64,000 bases of DNA from Brevundimonas vitisensis. Lineage in GTDB: Bacteria > Pseudomonadota > Alphaproteobacteria > Caulobacterales > Caulobacteraceae. This document shows positions 34,463 through 42,888 of the stretch, piece after piece. The stretch spans positions 2,833,501 to 2,897,500 of the forward strand of contig NZ_CP067977.1 in NCBI RefSeq assembly GCF_016656965.1, read 5' to 3'. Position 1 is the first letter of the stretch; every line of letters begins with the position of its first letter. The position numbers and the translations under genes were made by a program. The notes beneath the pieces are model-generated. The model was not told where the DNA came from, did not search any database, and was given only the letters and a program-made list of their open reading frames with translations.

Positions 34463-34635
34463 GGTCGTGCGATAGCGTGGCAAGGAGACGGGCGAAAGAC
34501 GACGCTTTCGCCCGTGTTCAGGTGAGGAATGCAGGAAGCGCGGGCGACTGCCCGCATGTCCGTTGCCAAACAAGACTGACATGGGTCGTGGTGCAATGCA
34601 ACGTGCGTCCCGATTGACAACCCACTTGCATATTG

Positions 34636-34712
34636 GGTGACGCGGCGTCACCTTCGCAGTTTGGCGAAGCGTAATCTGATCGGAAAACCGCTTCACACTT
34701 TTCCGGATTACG
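34636..34712. promoter_or_regulatory. Inverted repeats upstream of the HxlR-type regulator (putative operators)
   Basis: Two palindromic elements lie in the divergent region: GGTGACG-cgg-CGTCACC at 34636-34652, and a nested one at 34670-34712 in which CGTAATC and CGGAAAA on the left are matched by TTTTCCG and GATTACG on the right. The second ends four bases before the regulator's ATG, so it may serve autoregulation. Confidence 0.5.
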
Positions 34713-34716
34713 CTGA

Positions 34717-35211
34717 ATGGGCCGTACCGCAGACTATTCCCGACAGAGCTGTTCCATCGCCGCGACGCTGGAGGTCATTGGCGACCCCTGGACGCTGCTG
34801 GTGATCCGCGATGCCTTCAACGGCGTCAGCCGGTTCGAGCAGTGGCAGGAGCGACTGGGCCTGGCGCGCAACGTCCTGGCCGCGCGTCTGAAATCTCTGG
34901 TGCAGCATGGGGTGCTGGAGCCGAGGCTCTATTCCGAGCGCCCGCCCCGGAACGAATATGTCCTGACGCCCAAGGGCAAGGATCTGTACGCCGTTCTGGT
35001 GACCCTGCACGGCTGGGGTGCCAAGCATGTCTATGGCGACAGCGACGCCGGCATCGACATGATCCACAAGACCTGCGGCCACTCCCTGGACCCGCGGATC
35101 GCCTGCCGTCACTGCGAAGAAATCGTCAAACCCCGCGACATCTTCCTGACCCGTGTCGACAACTGCCCCACGGTTGGTGACGTCATGCCCAAGGCGGACG
35201 AGGCGGCGTAA
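34717..35211 (+). CDS. HxlR-family transcriptional regulator
   Basis: This is a winged-helix regulator of 164 residues. The conserved start CSIAATLEVIGDPWTLLVIRD, with the family Cys at 12, and RFEQWQERLGLARNVLAARL, followed by the wing region YSERPPRNEYVLTPKGKDL, identify HxlR. A C-terminal extension of about 60 residues contains KTCGHSLDPRIACRHCEE, a possible metal-binding knuckle with three Cys and two His. There is no Shine-Dalgarno sequence; inverted repeats reach up to the ATG. It is divergent from the thioesterase-thiolase genes, its likely targets. Confidence 0.88.
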   Translation: MGRTADYSRQSCSIAATLEVIGDPWTLLVIRDAFNGVSRFEQWQERLGLARNVLAARLKSLVQHGVLEPRLYSERPPRNEYVLTPKGKDLYAVLVTLHGWGAKHVYGDSDAGIDMIHKTCGHSLDPRIACRHCEEIVKPRDIFLTRVDNCPTVGDVMPKADEAA

Positions 35212-35227
35212 TTCCCTGAACGACGAA

Positions 35228-35255
35228 AGCCGGCTCCACAGGCGTGGAACCGGCT
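35228..35255. terminator. Shared hairpin between hxlR-type gene and rtcB
   Basis: AGCCGGCTCCA (35228-35238) and TGGAACCGGCT (35245-35255) pair at ten of eleven positions around a six-base loop, in the 48-base gap between two convergent genes. It probably ends transcription from one or both sides, although T-runs are poor. Confidence 0.55.
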
Positions 35256-35259
35256 CCCG

Positions 35260-36480
35260 TCATCCCTTGACGCACACCACCTGACGCAGGGTGTGCACGA
35301 CCTCGATCAGGTCGGTCTGAGCCGCGATGACCGCGTCGATGTCCTTGTAGGCCATCGGCGTTTCGTCGATCACCTCGGCGTCCTTGCGGCATTCGACGCC
35401 CTCGGTGGCGCGGACGTGGTCCTCCACCGTGAAGCGCCGCTTGGCCTCGGCCCGGCTCATGGCCCGGCCAGCCCCGTGCGAGCAGGTGCAGAACGAGTCC
35501 GCATTGCCCTTGCCGCGCACGATGAAGGACTTTGCCCCCATCGAGCCGGGGATGATTCCCAGCTCATCCAGCTTGGCCGATACTGCGCCCTTGCGGGTCA
35601 GGAACACGTCCTTGCCGAAGTGGCGCTCTTTCGAGACGTAGTTATGGTGGCAGTTCACCGCCTCCTGCGTCGTCTCCAGATCCGGCCAGAAGGCCTTCAG
35701 CACACCGAGCACGCTGTCCATCATCACCTCGCGGTTGGCGCGCGCGTATTTCTGCGCCCACGACACCGCCTGGACATAGTGGACGAAGCCGTCCGTCCCT
35801 TCCGGGAAATAGGCCAGGTCCTGATCAGGCAAGTTGATGTGCCACCGGCGCATCTCATGCTTGGCCCGCTCGATGAAGTAGGTCCCGAACCGGTTGCCCA
35901 CACCGCGAGAGCCGGAGTGGAGCATTACCCACACGTCCCCCGCCTCATCGAGGCACAGCTCGATGAAATGGTTTCCCGTGCCCAGCGTGCCCAGGTGGCC
36001 GAAACCACGGGGGTGTGCCGCCTTGGGATGAGCCTCGACCACGGCGTCATACCCGGCCTTCAGTTCGGCCCAGCGCGTGACCGCCGAAGCGGGCGGCTCA
36101 TCGGCCCAGGCACCCTTGTCATTGCGCCCGCCATTGTCGGTCCGGCCGTGCGGAACGGCCGCCTCGATAGCGGAACGGATAGCTGACAGGTCGTCAGGCA
36201 GATGTTCGGCACGGACCGAGGTCCTGACAGCCATCATGCCGCAGCCGATGTCCACGCCCACGGCGGCCGGGATGATGGCTCCCACGGTCGGGATCACCGA
36301 TCCCACCGTCGCCCCCATGCCCCAATGCACGTCGGGCATGACCGCGAGGTGAGAGTGGATGAACGGCAGCGAGGCCACGTTCTTCAGTTGTTTGAGCGCC
36401 ACATCCTCGATGGGCACGCCCCGGGTCCAGGCCTTGATGGGCGCATGGTCCAGGTTGTCGATTACGTCATAGCCACGCAT
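35260..36480 (-). CDS. rtcB: RNA-splicing ligase RtcB
   Basis: RtcB (406 residues) joins RNA 2',3'-cyclic phosphate or 3'-phosphate to 5'-OH ends using GTP and Mn2+, in RNA repair. The metal site is formed by MPDVHWGMGATVGSVI, GVDIGCGMMAVRT with the conserved Cys, FGHLGTGNHFIELCL and the HSGSRGVGN region; the guanylated His is in CSHGAGRAMSRAEAKR. Length fits the bacterial subfamily. No archease or prfH lies beside it. Confidence 0.94.
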   Translation of the reverse strand: MRGYDVIDNLDHAPIKAWTRGVPIEDVALKQLKNVASLPFIHSHLAVMPDVHWGMGATVGSVIPTVGAIIPAAVGVDIGCGMMAVRTSVRAEHLPDDLSAIRSAIEAAVPHGRTDNGGRNDKGAWADEPPASAVTRWAELKAGYDAVVEAHPKAAHPRGFGHLGTLGTGNHFIELCLDEAGDVWVMLHSGSRGVGNRFGTYFIERAKHEMRRWHINLPDQDLAYFPEGTDGFVHYVQAVSWAQKYARANREVMMDSVLGVLKAFWPDLETTQEAVNCHHNYVSKERHFGKDVFLTRKGAVSAKLDELGIIPGSMGAKSFIVRGKGNADSFCTCSHGAGRAMSRAEAKRRFTVEDHVRATEGVECRKDAEVIDETPMAYKDIDAVIAAQTDLIEVVHTLRQVVCVKG

Positions 36481-36550
36481 GGCCGACGTCTCCTTTTCTG
36501 TCGATGATCCTCACGGACCGGCAGGAGAGATGTCGCTTGCGGATACAAGA

Positions 36551-36579
36551 AACCCCTCCGGCCGGTAGCGGGAGGGGTT
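36551..36579 (-). terminator. Hairpin upstream of rtcB
   Basis: On the minus strand AACCCCTCC (36579-36571) pairs with GGAGGGGTT (36559-36551) around an eleven-base GC-rich loop and is followed by TCTTGT. It lies 70 bases before rtcB and may terminate a short upstream transcript or attenuate rtcB. Confidence 0.5.
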
Positions 36580-36612
36580 GCTGGAAAACCAAAGTCGTTC
36601 GACCGTCTGTTC

Positions 36613-36771
36613 CTACATCGCCTCCACGCACGCGCCACCACCCTCGACCATTTGGCGGTCGCGGGGCATCGGCAGATACGCAGGTGCGAGGTTGGAAAAC
36701 ATGGGTCGCTCGTCTTTGGAGGCGCGGGCATACACCCCGTGTGATGTCTTGACCAGCCTTAGGGCGTGCAT
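36613..36771 (-). CDS. Possible 52-residue peptide upstream of rtcB
   Basis: An open frame of 52 codons runs from the ATG at 36771 to TAG at 36613, with a second in-frame ATG at 36702 that would give 29 residues. The N-terminal part is basic (HALRLVKTSHGVYARASKDE) and the rest contains FSNLAPAYLPMPRDRQ. Third positions are GC-rich as in real genes here. A hairpin terminator follows 34 bases later and no strong ribosome binding site is visible. It may be a small gene, a leader peptide or chance. The remainder of the 390-base gap (36772-36870) shows nothing; in particular I see no tRNA. Confidence 0.3.
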   Translation of the reverse strand: MHALRLVKTSHGVYARASKDERPMFSNLAPAYLPMPRDRQMVEGGGACVEAM

Positions 36772-36870
36772 CGGCACCCAAAGCGCGTGCCCGCTAACGA
36801 TCGGGCATCCGGCAAGGAACGCGTATCATGCCCCTGACGCCGCCTGGCTCGCGCTTGATGAACGCCGCCC

Positions 36871-37452
36871 TCAGCCGTGGGGATCGCCGCGCAGGGCCAT
36901 CAGGGGGATGACGATCTCTTCCTCGTCGTCCAGATGCCGGGCGAGGGGGGCAGCGGCCTGGTCCAGCACTTCGGCCAGACGGGCGGCGGCGTCGGTCGTG
37001 CCGGTGGCACCAGCCGCCATCGCCTGATGAAAGGCCAGGCCGTTGCGATAAAGCGCTTCCAGATGGGCATGGATCGCGTCGTGGTCTTTATCCAGTAGGG
37101 CCAGCCCGGCTTCGATGCGCGGCTCCATTCGGCTGAAGGCCGGAAAATACTGGCCGCTTTCGATCCGGTGGTGCCCGTCCAGATGGCCCAAGAAGTTCTG
37201 AAGCAGGGGCAGCAAGCCGCCGTGAAGCTGGCGCAGGTCGATCCGTCCCGATCGCCACTGGTCGGTGACGGCCTGCATCCGCACCTGCTGGGCGCGGAAC
37301 CCGGCATGCATCTGCAGCCAGAAGGCCGCCGTGCCGGCCATCCCGGCCGTTGGCCAGCGCTCGCGCGGGAAGGCGTCCAGCAGGTATCGCATCTCGACCG
37401 GCAGGCCGGTCCGCACCGCCAGCGAAAGCGGATCGTCCGCCGGATCAGACAA
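36871..37452 (-). CDS. Hemerythrin HHE domain protein
   Basis: This 193-residue helical protein has a hemerythrin-like pattern of iron ligands: [17 protein letters not shown], then [15 protein letters not shown] and [12 protein letters not shown]. Such proteins bind a non-haem di-iron centre and may sense or carry oxygen or handle reactive species. The first codon in my reading is a TTG at 37452 ([13 protein letters not shown]) overlapping the mnmA end by eight bases, which implies coupling; a GTG start further in is the alternative. Confidence 0.8.
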   Translation of the reverse strand: MSDPADDPLSLAVRTGLPVEMRYLLDAFPRERWPTAGMAGTAAFWLQMHAGFRAQQVRMQAVTDQWRSGRIDLRQLHGGLLPLLQNFLGHLDGHHRIESGQYFPAFSRMEPRIEAGLALLDKDHDAIHAHLEALYRNGLAFHQAMAAGATGTTDAAARLAEVLDQAAAPLARHLDDEEEIVIPLMALRGDPHG

Positions 37453-38647
37453 CGGCGGTGGTCGTCTGGATGAAGCCGCCGCCCAGCAGCCGGTCCGGAT
37501 CGGTCGGATCGTAAAGGGCGCAGGCCTGGCCGGGGGCGACGCCCTCCTCGCCGGTCTGGAAGGCGATGCCGACGATGCCGTCGTTCAGCGTCAGACGCGC
37601 GGGCGAGGGGGGGCGGGTCGAGCGGACGCGAGCCAGCACCGGCTTTTCAGCCTCGGCCGCCGCCTCGATCAAGGCTTCGTCGCCCAGCCAGTTGGTCTCG
37701 TCCAGCGTCAGGGAGGCCGTCAGCAGGGCCTCGCGCGGGCCGACGATGACCCGGCGCTGGTCGGGGTCCAGTTTCGTGACGAACAGCGGCTCGCCCACGG
37801 CGACGTTCAGGCCCCGGCGCTGGCCGATCGTATAGTCGGTGATCCCGGCATGAGTGCCCAGGACGCGGCCGTCCATGTGCACAATCTGGCCGGCCTCGCG
37901 CCCCTGCGGCCGCAAGCGGTCGATCAGGGTGCGATAGTCGCCGCTGGGCACGAAACAGATGTCCTGGCTATCCGGCTTGGCCGCGATCTTCAGACCCAGT
38001 TCGGCCGCCACGCCCCGCACCTGGGGCTTTTCCAGATCGGCCAGGGGAAAGCGCAGGTAGTCGAGCTGCTCGCGCGTGGTGGCGAACAGGAAATAGGACT
38101 GGTCCCGCGAATGGTCGACTGCCTTGCGCATCTGGGCGCGGCCGTCCGGGCTGACCGAGCGGCGGACATAGTGGCCCGTGGCCATGGCGGCGGCCCCCAG
38201 GTCGCGGGCGACGTCCAGCAGGTCGCGGAACTTCACGGTCTGATTGCACCGGATGCACGGCACCGGCGTCTGGCCCCGCAGATAGGAGTCGGCGAACTGG
38301 TCGATCACCGCATCGCGGAACCGGCTTTCGTAATCCAGCACATAGTGGGGAATGCCCAGGGTCTCGGCCGCCAGCCGGGCGTCGTGGATGTCCTGACCCG
38401 CGCAGCAGGCCCCCTTCTTCTTCAGGGCCGCGCCGTGGTCATAAAGCTGCAGAGTGACGCCGACGACTTCATAGCCCGCCTTGTGCAGCAGGCCCGCCAC
38501 GACGGTGGAATCCACACCGCCCGACATCGCGGCGACCACACGCGAGCCGACCGGCAGGCCAACCGCCAGCCGCGCTGCCTCAATCGCCCCGTCCATGTCG
38601 GGTCGGGCGATGTCGGGAATGGGACAGGAGGGCTCCAGCAGCGTCAT
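37445..38647 (-). CDS. mnmA: tRNA-specific 2-thiouridylase MnmA
   Basis: MnmA (400 residues) adds sulfur to U34 of tRNA Lys, Glu and Gln, using ATP and a sulfur relay. The PP-loop [16 protein letters not shown] is at about 39-54; the catalytic cysteines are in [14 protein letters not shown] and [27 protein letters not shown] is also conserved. The start at 38647 (MTLLEP) is chosen; an ATG three codons upstream is also possible. It is preceded by sciP's terminator hairpin. Confidence 0.94.
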   Translation of the reverse strand: MTLLEPSCPIPDIARPDMDGAIEAARLAVGLPVGSRVVAAMSGGVDSTVVAGLLHKAGYEVVGVTLQLYDHGAALKKKGACCAGQDIHDARLAAETLGIPHYVLDYESRFRDAVIDQFADSYLRGQTPVPCIRCNQTVKFRDLLDVARDLGAAAMATGHYVRRSVSPDGRAQMRKAVDHSRDQSYFLFATTREQLDYLRFPLADLEKPQVRGVAAELGLKIAAKPDSQDICFVPSGDYRTLIDRLRPQGREAGQIVHMDGRVLGTHAGITDYTIGQRRGLNVAVGEPLFVTKLDPDQRRVIVGPREALLTASLTLDETNWLGDEALIEAAAEAEKPVLARVRSTRPPSPARLTLNDGIVGIAFQTGEEGVAPGQACALYDPTDPDRLLGGGFIQTTTAVV

Positions 38648-38700
38648 CGGCGGCATATAGCGCGCGCAGGCGGCGATTTCGAGGTGGGGCGGGCAAGACA

Positions 38701-38730
38701 ACGGCCGCACCCGTCGCCGGATGCGGCCGT
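38701..38730 (-). terminator. Terminator hairpin after sciP
   Basis: ACGGCCGCA (38701-38709) and TGCGGCCGT (38722-38730) pair perfectly; on the minus strand the stem is followed by TGTCTTGCC. It separates the sciP transcript from mnmA. Confidence 0.55.
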
Positions 38731-38751
38731 CGTGGTCTCAAAGGCGGAAGA

Positions 38752-39036
38752 TCAGCCCCGGTAGTGCTGAATCCGCGTCGTGCGCAGGCCCTGCATGCCC
38801 CATTTGTCGATGGCCTTCTGCCAGGCCAGGAACTCCTCGGCGGTTAGACCATATTTATCCAGCGCGTCCTCGACCGACAGCAGGCCACCGCGGACGGCGG
38901 CGACAACCTCGGCCTTGCGGCGGATCACCCAGCGGTCCGTATTGCTGGGCGGCAGGTCGCGCAGCGTCAGCGGTGTGCCCGTGGGGCCGACCACATACTG
39001 CTCGCCCTGGCCGTTCATTCGCCGATCTTGAAGCAT
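38752..39036 (-). CDS. sciP: CtrA inhibitor SciP (DUF1153)
   Basis: SciP is a small helix-turn-helix protein that in Caulobacter crescentus binds the cell-cycle regulator CtrA and blocks activation of its target promoters. The 94-residue product carries the DUF1153 core: PTGTPLTLRDLPPSNTDRW, IRRKAEVVAAVRGGLLSVED, YGLTAEEFLAWQKAIDKWG and the terminal LRTTRIQHYR. The gene lies behind flgE, also its place in Caulobacter as far as I recall. A CtrA-type box lies about 55-70 bases upstream of the start. An internal ATG at 39018 is a possible alternative start. Confidence 0.9.
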   Translation of the reverse strand: MLQDRRMNGQGEQYVVGPTGTPLTLRDLPPSNTDRWVIRRKAEVVAAVRGGLLSVEDALDKYGLTAEEFLAWQKAIDKWGMQGLRTTRIQHYRG

Positions 39037-39091
39037 GGTCTCGAGCCTTGTTCACCACCACAATCACTGACGCGAAGGTAGCGCGGTGCCG

Positions 39092-39106
39092 CTAAGGGCC
39101 GTTTAA
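39092..39106. promoter_or_regulatory. CtrA-type box upstream of sciP
   Basis: On the minus strand the sequence is TTAA-ACGGCCC-TTAG, seven of eight consensus positions of TTAA-N7-TTAA. It lies 56-70 bases upstream of the sciP ATG. In Caulobacter sciP transcription depends on CtrA, so the position makes sense. Confidence 0.5.
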
Positions 39107-39209
39107 GCGGCGTGGTGAAGGAAAAGATAAAATTCGATCCGTCCACAGGGCATCCTGTCTCAGTATTCGCGAAAGGATTCATTCATCCTAACGATACGTT
39201 ACTCACCGA

Positions 39210-40664
39210 TCATCGTTTGATGCTGATGAGTTCCGCCAGCATTTCGTCGGCGGTGGTGATGATCTTGGACGATGCCGAATAGGCGCGCTGGGTGGTGATC
39301 AGGCCGGTGAACTCGGCCGACAGATCGACCGTCGAGGCCTCCAGCTGAGAGGCACCGATGGTGCCCGCTCCGCCGGTTCCCGCCGCTTTCAGGTTATAGG
39401 TGCCTGACCCCTGGGTGACCCGGTAGGCATTGCCCGAGCTCTCCGACAGGCTGTCGGGGCTGGGGAAGGTGGCCAGGGCGATCTGGGCGATCTTGCGCGT
39501 CACGCCATTGTCGAAAATGGCGGTGACGAAGCCGCTTTCGTCGATCTTGACCTCTGACAGATTGCCGAACGCCGTGCCGTTCGTCAGCACCGCCTGGACC
39601 ACCGAGCCGCTGTCGTACTGCGTCAGACCGCCGGTCGCCGCCGTCAGGTCGAACGACAGGTCCTGCTCGTCGATACCCAGGCCGTCGGCCCACTTCACCT
39701 CGCCCGCGCCAGGCGCGCCCGAGCTGGAGGAGGCGAAGCTGAGCGAGGCATTGTTCACGTCCTGGAACAGGGCTGCGGCACCCAGGGCTTCCATGGCGGC
39801 GGCGTCCAGGCGACCGTCCTGGGTAAAGGCGACCATACCGGTCCTGATCTGGCCGGAGGACAGACCTGCCCCAGCAACAACGTCGCTGGCCGGCACGGCA
39901 CGGATTTCGGCGAACCACTGGTTCGGGGTGGTGCTCTTCAGGAAGGAGATGGCGATGGTCCGCTGGCCGCCCTTGGAATCGGACACCGGGATCGTCAGTT
40001 CGAAATCAGGTTTCACACCCGCGCCGGTCTCGGCGTTCCACTGGGCCATGGAGTTGGTCGCAGCATTATAGGCGTTGGCCCCCACCGGAACGGCGGCGGC
40101 ATCCAGAGCCTCGGCAGAGACCGTCTGGCTGGATTTCAGGTTGGCATTCAGCTGAACCCGAGTCGTGGCCTCGGCCGTGCCGCCGACCGAGCCGACGTTG
40201 ATGGTACGCAGCCGGTTCAGGTCCGACGGGTCGGTGGCGATATTGCCCTCGGCATCCACGGGCCAGCCCTGGAGATAAAGGCCGGCGGTGTTCTTCAGAT
40301 AGCCCAGGTTGTCGACGCTGAAGGCCCCGGCGCGGGTGAACAGGCGGCTGTCGGTGACCTGCAGGTTCTCAGGCTTCTCCGTCACGACGAAGAAACCCTG
40401 GCCCGCGATGCCCAGGTCGGTCGACGACTGGGTGCGTTGCAGCTGGCCGTTCTGGCTGACGTAGTGGCGGGCCGAGGCCAGGACGCCACCAGCCGAATAG
40501 CCCGCACCGCTGGCCTGGCTGTTGATGACGGTCTGGAACTCGGCCGACGAGCGCTTGTAGCCGATGGTGTTCACGTTCGCGATGTTCTGCGAAATGGCGG
40601 CCAGGGCGGCCGAGTTGGCGGTCAGTCCGGACACGCCGGCCAGAAGGGCGCTGTTGATGCTCAT
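39210..40664 (-). CDS. flgE: Flagellar hook protein FlgE
   Basis: FlgE (484 residues) polymerises into the curved hook outside the cell. The rod/hook N-terminal motif MSINSALLAGVSGLTANSAA and ISQNIANVNTIGYKRSSAEF are present. The C-terminal coiled-coil ends in LEASTVDLSAEFTGLI and a final ELISIKR. The middle domains are Ala/Thr-rich. The gene follows flgD by 12 bases in the fliK-flgD-flgE operon, with GGAGCC just before the ATG. Confidence 0.95.
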   Translation of the reverse strand: MSINSALLAGVSGLTANSAALAAISQNIANVNTIGYKRSSAEFQTVINSQASGAGYSAGGVLASARHYVSQNGQLQRTQSSTDLGIAGQGFFVVTEKPENLQVTDSRLFTRAGAFSVDNLGYLKNTAGLYLQGWPVDAEGNIATDPSDLNRLRTINVGSVGGTAEATTRVQLNANLKSSQTVSAEALDAAAVPVGANAYNAATNSMAQWNAETGAGVKPDFELTIPVSDSKGGQRTIAISFLKSTTPNQWFAEIRAVPASDVVAGAGLSSGQIRTGMVAFTQDGRLDAAAMEALGAAALFQDVNNASLSFASSSSGAPGAGEVKWADGLGIDEQDLSFDLTAATGGLTQYDSGSVVQAVLTNGTAFGNLSEVKIDESGFVTAIFDNGVTRKIAQIALATFPSPDSLSESSGNAYRVTQGSGTYNLKAAGTGGAGTIGASQLEASTVDLSAEFTGLITTQRAYSASSKIITTADEMLAELISIKR

Positions 40665-40676
40665 GGCGTGGGCTCC

Positions 40677-41414
40677 TTACGAGAACAGTTTGAGAGGGTT
40701 CAGGGAGGACAGCAGGCTGGCGTCCTCCTCCGTGTCAGGCGTGGTCGCTGCGGCTGCGCGTTCTTCCAGCGCGATCACGCTGGACAGGGGCAGGATGGAG
40801 TTGCCGACCGTCAGATACGGCTGGCCATCGTACATCTCGACGCCGGTGACGCGGCCGCGCATCAGGACCTGGCTGTCGATCGTCGCGCCGTTGCCGTCCT
40901 TGGCAGTGACCTTCAGCGTATAGACGCCGCCGTCTTCCAGCTGGCCGCCGCCAGTGGTGGTGCCGTCCCAGGTGAAGTCGTGCACGCCGGTGCTGCGATC
41001 CGGCGCATCGCCCGACCAGACCACCTTGCCGGAGGCATCCAGAACCTGGACCGTGGCGGAGGTGGCGTCCTTGGCCAGTTCATAGCTCCAGGTCGCCTTT
41101 CCATCCGCCAGCTCGGTCGCAGACCAGACGGCGGTCGCCTCCTTGCCGATGTAGTTGGAAGCCCCGGCCAGACCGCCGCCCTGCTGGGCCGCCAGCAGGC
41201 TGGTCAGAAGGTCGTTGGTCAGCAGCTGCTGCTCGACCCCTGCCATTTGGGTCAGCTGGGCCGTGAACTGGTTGGAATCGACTGGCGACAGCGGGTCCTG
41301 GTTCTTCAGCTGGGCGGTCAGCAGGCTCAGAAAGGTCTCGAAATTCGAGAACAGAGTGCTCGAACCGGCGCTGATCCGGTTCGCCGCTGTGCTGGTGGTG
41401 ACGGCATCGACCAT
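40677..41414 (-). CDS. flgD: Flagellar hook capping protein FlgD
   Basis: FlgD (245 residues) forms the scaffold cap on which hook subunits assemble. The conserved N-terminal segment FLSLLTAQLKNQDPLSPVDS and FTAQLTQMAGVEQQL is clear; the C-terminal part has the FlgD Ig/tudor-like fold (DFTWDGTTTGGGQLEDGVY-like region DFTWDGTTTGGGQLEDGG). It lies three bases after fliK and twelve before flgE. Confidence 0.95.
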   Translation of the reverse strand: MVDAVTTSTAANRISAGSSTLFSNFETFLSLLTAQLKNQDPLSPVDSNQFTAQLTQMAGVEQQLLTNDLLTSLLAAQQGGGLAGASNYIGKEATAVWSATELADGKATWSYELAKDATSATVQVLDASGKVVWSGDAPDRSTGVHDFTWDGTTTGGGQLEDGGVYTLKVTAKDGNGATIDSQVLMRGRVTGVEMYDGQPYLTVGNSILPLSSVIALEERAAAATTPDTEEDASLLSSLNPLKLFS

Positions 41415-41417
41415 GGG

Positions 41418-42695
41418 TCAGACCTTCATGTCGACGCGGTCAGGCGTCAGGGAAAGGGACAGCCAGCGCCCGGCGGGCGGCACGGCAGTATCGGCATCCA
41501 GGTTCAGGCGGTCGGCACGGGCGAAGGCCCGTTCGCGGCGACCATCGAAGCCGCCCTGGCCGGAGGAGGGGTCACGCTGGGCGAACTCCAGCCCGTCCTG
41601 GGCGATCTGGAAACCCGAGGCCTCCAGCTGACGGCGCAGTTCGTCAGCGCGGCCGCGCAGATCCACGGCGGCGGCGGGGTTGTCGAAGGCCAGACGCGCG
41701 GCCAGCTGACCATCGGACCCGATCTCCAGGCTGACGTCGACACGCCCCAGGCCCTCGGGCGTCAGGGCCATTTCGAAGCGGGTGGAGCGTCCCTCAAGCC
41801 GTTTGGTGATCTGGGCGGCGATCTGGGCGGTGGTCTCGATCGTGGCGCGCGACAGGGACGACAAGCTGGTCTCGCGCACCTGAACGGCGCTGTCATTGGC
41901 GCGGGCCGATGCGGTCTCGCTGCCCTGAAGCGGATCCGGCACGGCCTCGGCGGTCACGTCCGTGACGGCAGCCGCGGCGGGCTCAGCCGCCGGGCCGGTC
42001 GGAGAGGGGCCGGCGGGGTGTGGCGCAGGGGAACCCGACCGGTTCGCCTCGGCCAGACTGGTCGTCGGAGGGCCGGGGTTGATCTGCGGCTGTTCACTGT
42101 CCGTCGATGGCTTGGTGCCGGGCCCCTTGGCGTCCTTCGGCGGAGCTTCCGAGCCGGGACGCGGAGAGGTTCCGGGCGGGACGGGAGGCAGGACCAGCGG
42201 GCCCGCCGTCTTGGTGTCCACCGTATTGGCATCGGTCGGCGGAGCGGGCGGCAGGACCGGGGGTGATTGGCTGTCGTCCACGACGGGCTTGCCGTTGGCG
42301 TCGACGGCCGGGCCGCCGGGCGGCGTGGGCGGCAGGACCCAGGGGCCGTTCGGCTGGGCCCCGGTCTTGGTCGAACCCTTGTCGTCGGCCGGAATCTTGG
42401 GCTCGGGCAACAGCGGCGAGGTCGACAGGGGCAGGATCACGCCCTGGGTGCCATCGACGGCAGGGGTCTCAGTGTCTTCGGCGGCAGTCCCCTCGACGGG
42501 CGCTTCGGCGTTTCGGCCCGCGCGCGTTTCGATGCGCACACCGGTGGCGACGCCTCCGGTCGCAGCCGTGACCGCTGCGTTCAACAGGGCCTGGAAGGCG
42601 GCCGCCACATCGCCACCGCCGTCTGAAGGCGCGGTCGCCCCTGCGGCGGGTGCCACCGGAGGGGACAGGACGGACAGGATGTCGGCAGCGGACAT
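41418..42695 (-). CDS. fliK: Flagellar hook-length control protein FliK
   Basis: FliK (425 residues) measures hook length and switches export from hook to filament subunits. Only the C-terminal domain is conserved: FEMALTPEGLGRVDVSLEIG, QLAARLAFDNPAAAVDLRGR and LRRQLEASGFQI at about 300-370. The N-terminal 270 residues are Pro/Thr/Gly-rich and unordered, as usual. The start at 42695 (MSAADILSVLSPPVAPAAG) is taken because the longer frame from 42794 is Arg-rich and overlaps the promoter. It is the first gene of the fliK-flgD-flgE operon. Confidence 0.9.
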   Translation of the reverse strand: MSAADILSVLSPPVAPAAGATAPSDGGGDVAAAFQALLNAAVTAATGGVATGVRIETRAGRNAEAPVEGTAAEDTETPAVDGTQGVILPLSTSPLLPEPKIPADDKGSTKTGAQPNGPWVLPPTPPGGPAVDANGKPVVDDSQSPPVLPPAPPTDANTVDTKTAGPLVLPPVPPGTSPRPGSEAPPKDAKGPGTKPSTDSEQPQINPGPPTTSLAEANRSGSPAPHPAGPSPTGPAAEPAAAAVTDVTAEAVPDPLQGSETASARANDSAVQVRETSLSSLSRATIETTAQIAAQITKRLEGRSTRFEMALTPEGLGRVDVSLEIGSDGQLAARLAFDNPAAAVDLRGRADELRRQLEASGFQIAQDGLEFAQRDPSSGQGGFDGRRERAFARADRLNLDADTAVPPAGRWLSLSLTPDRVDMKV

Positions 42696-42769
42696 GGGAC
42701 GCCAGACGCAGAGACAAGGGGACGGGACGGATCGGCGCCTGCTGCGCCCATGGCTTCGCCGTCCTCGTC

Positions 42770-42784
42770 GCAAGTCGTGGGCCA
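42770..42784 (-). promoter_or_regulatory. Sigma54 promoter for fliK-flgD-flgE
   Basis: Read on the minus strand, TGGCCC-N5-TTGC has the exact spacing of the -24/-12 consensus (TGGCAC-N5-TTGC). The start point would lie near 42758, about 60 bases before the fliK ATG. Sigma54 control of hook genes is established for Caulobacter. Confidence 0.7.
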
Positions 42785-42888
42785 ACTGTGCCAATGCGGC
42801 TTTCGTCCAGTCACAGCGGGCATTTTTCGCGTCGGCGAGCCAAGGGCCGAAGAGAGGCCGGGGTCGAATCTTGCCGCGCCGCGGTCGG

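Noticed and set aside
36481..36870. tRNA or other structural RNA gene upstream of rtcB
   Set aside because: No cloverleaf could be folded by eye; only the hairpin at 36551-36579 and one short frame remain.
38780..39031. Plus-strand frame opposite sciP
   Set aside because: Antisense to the conserved DUF1153 gene and without protein-like features.
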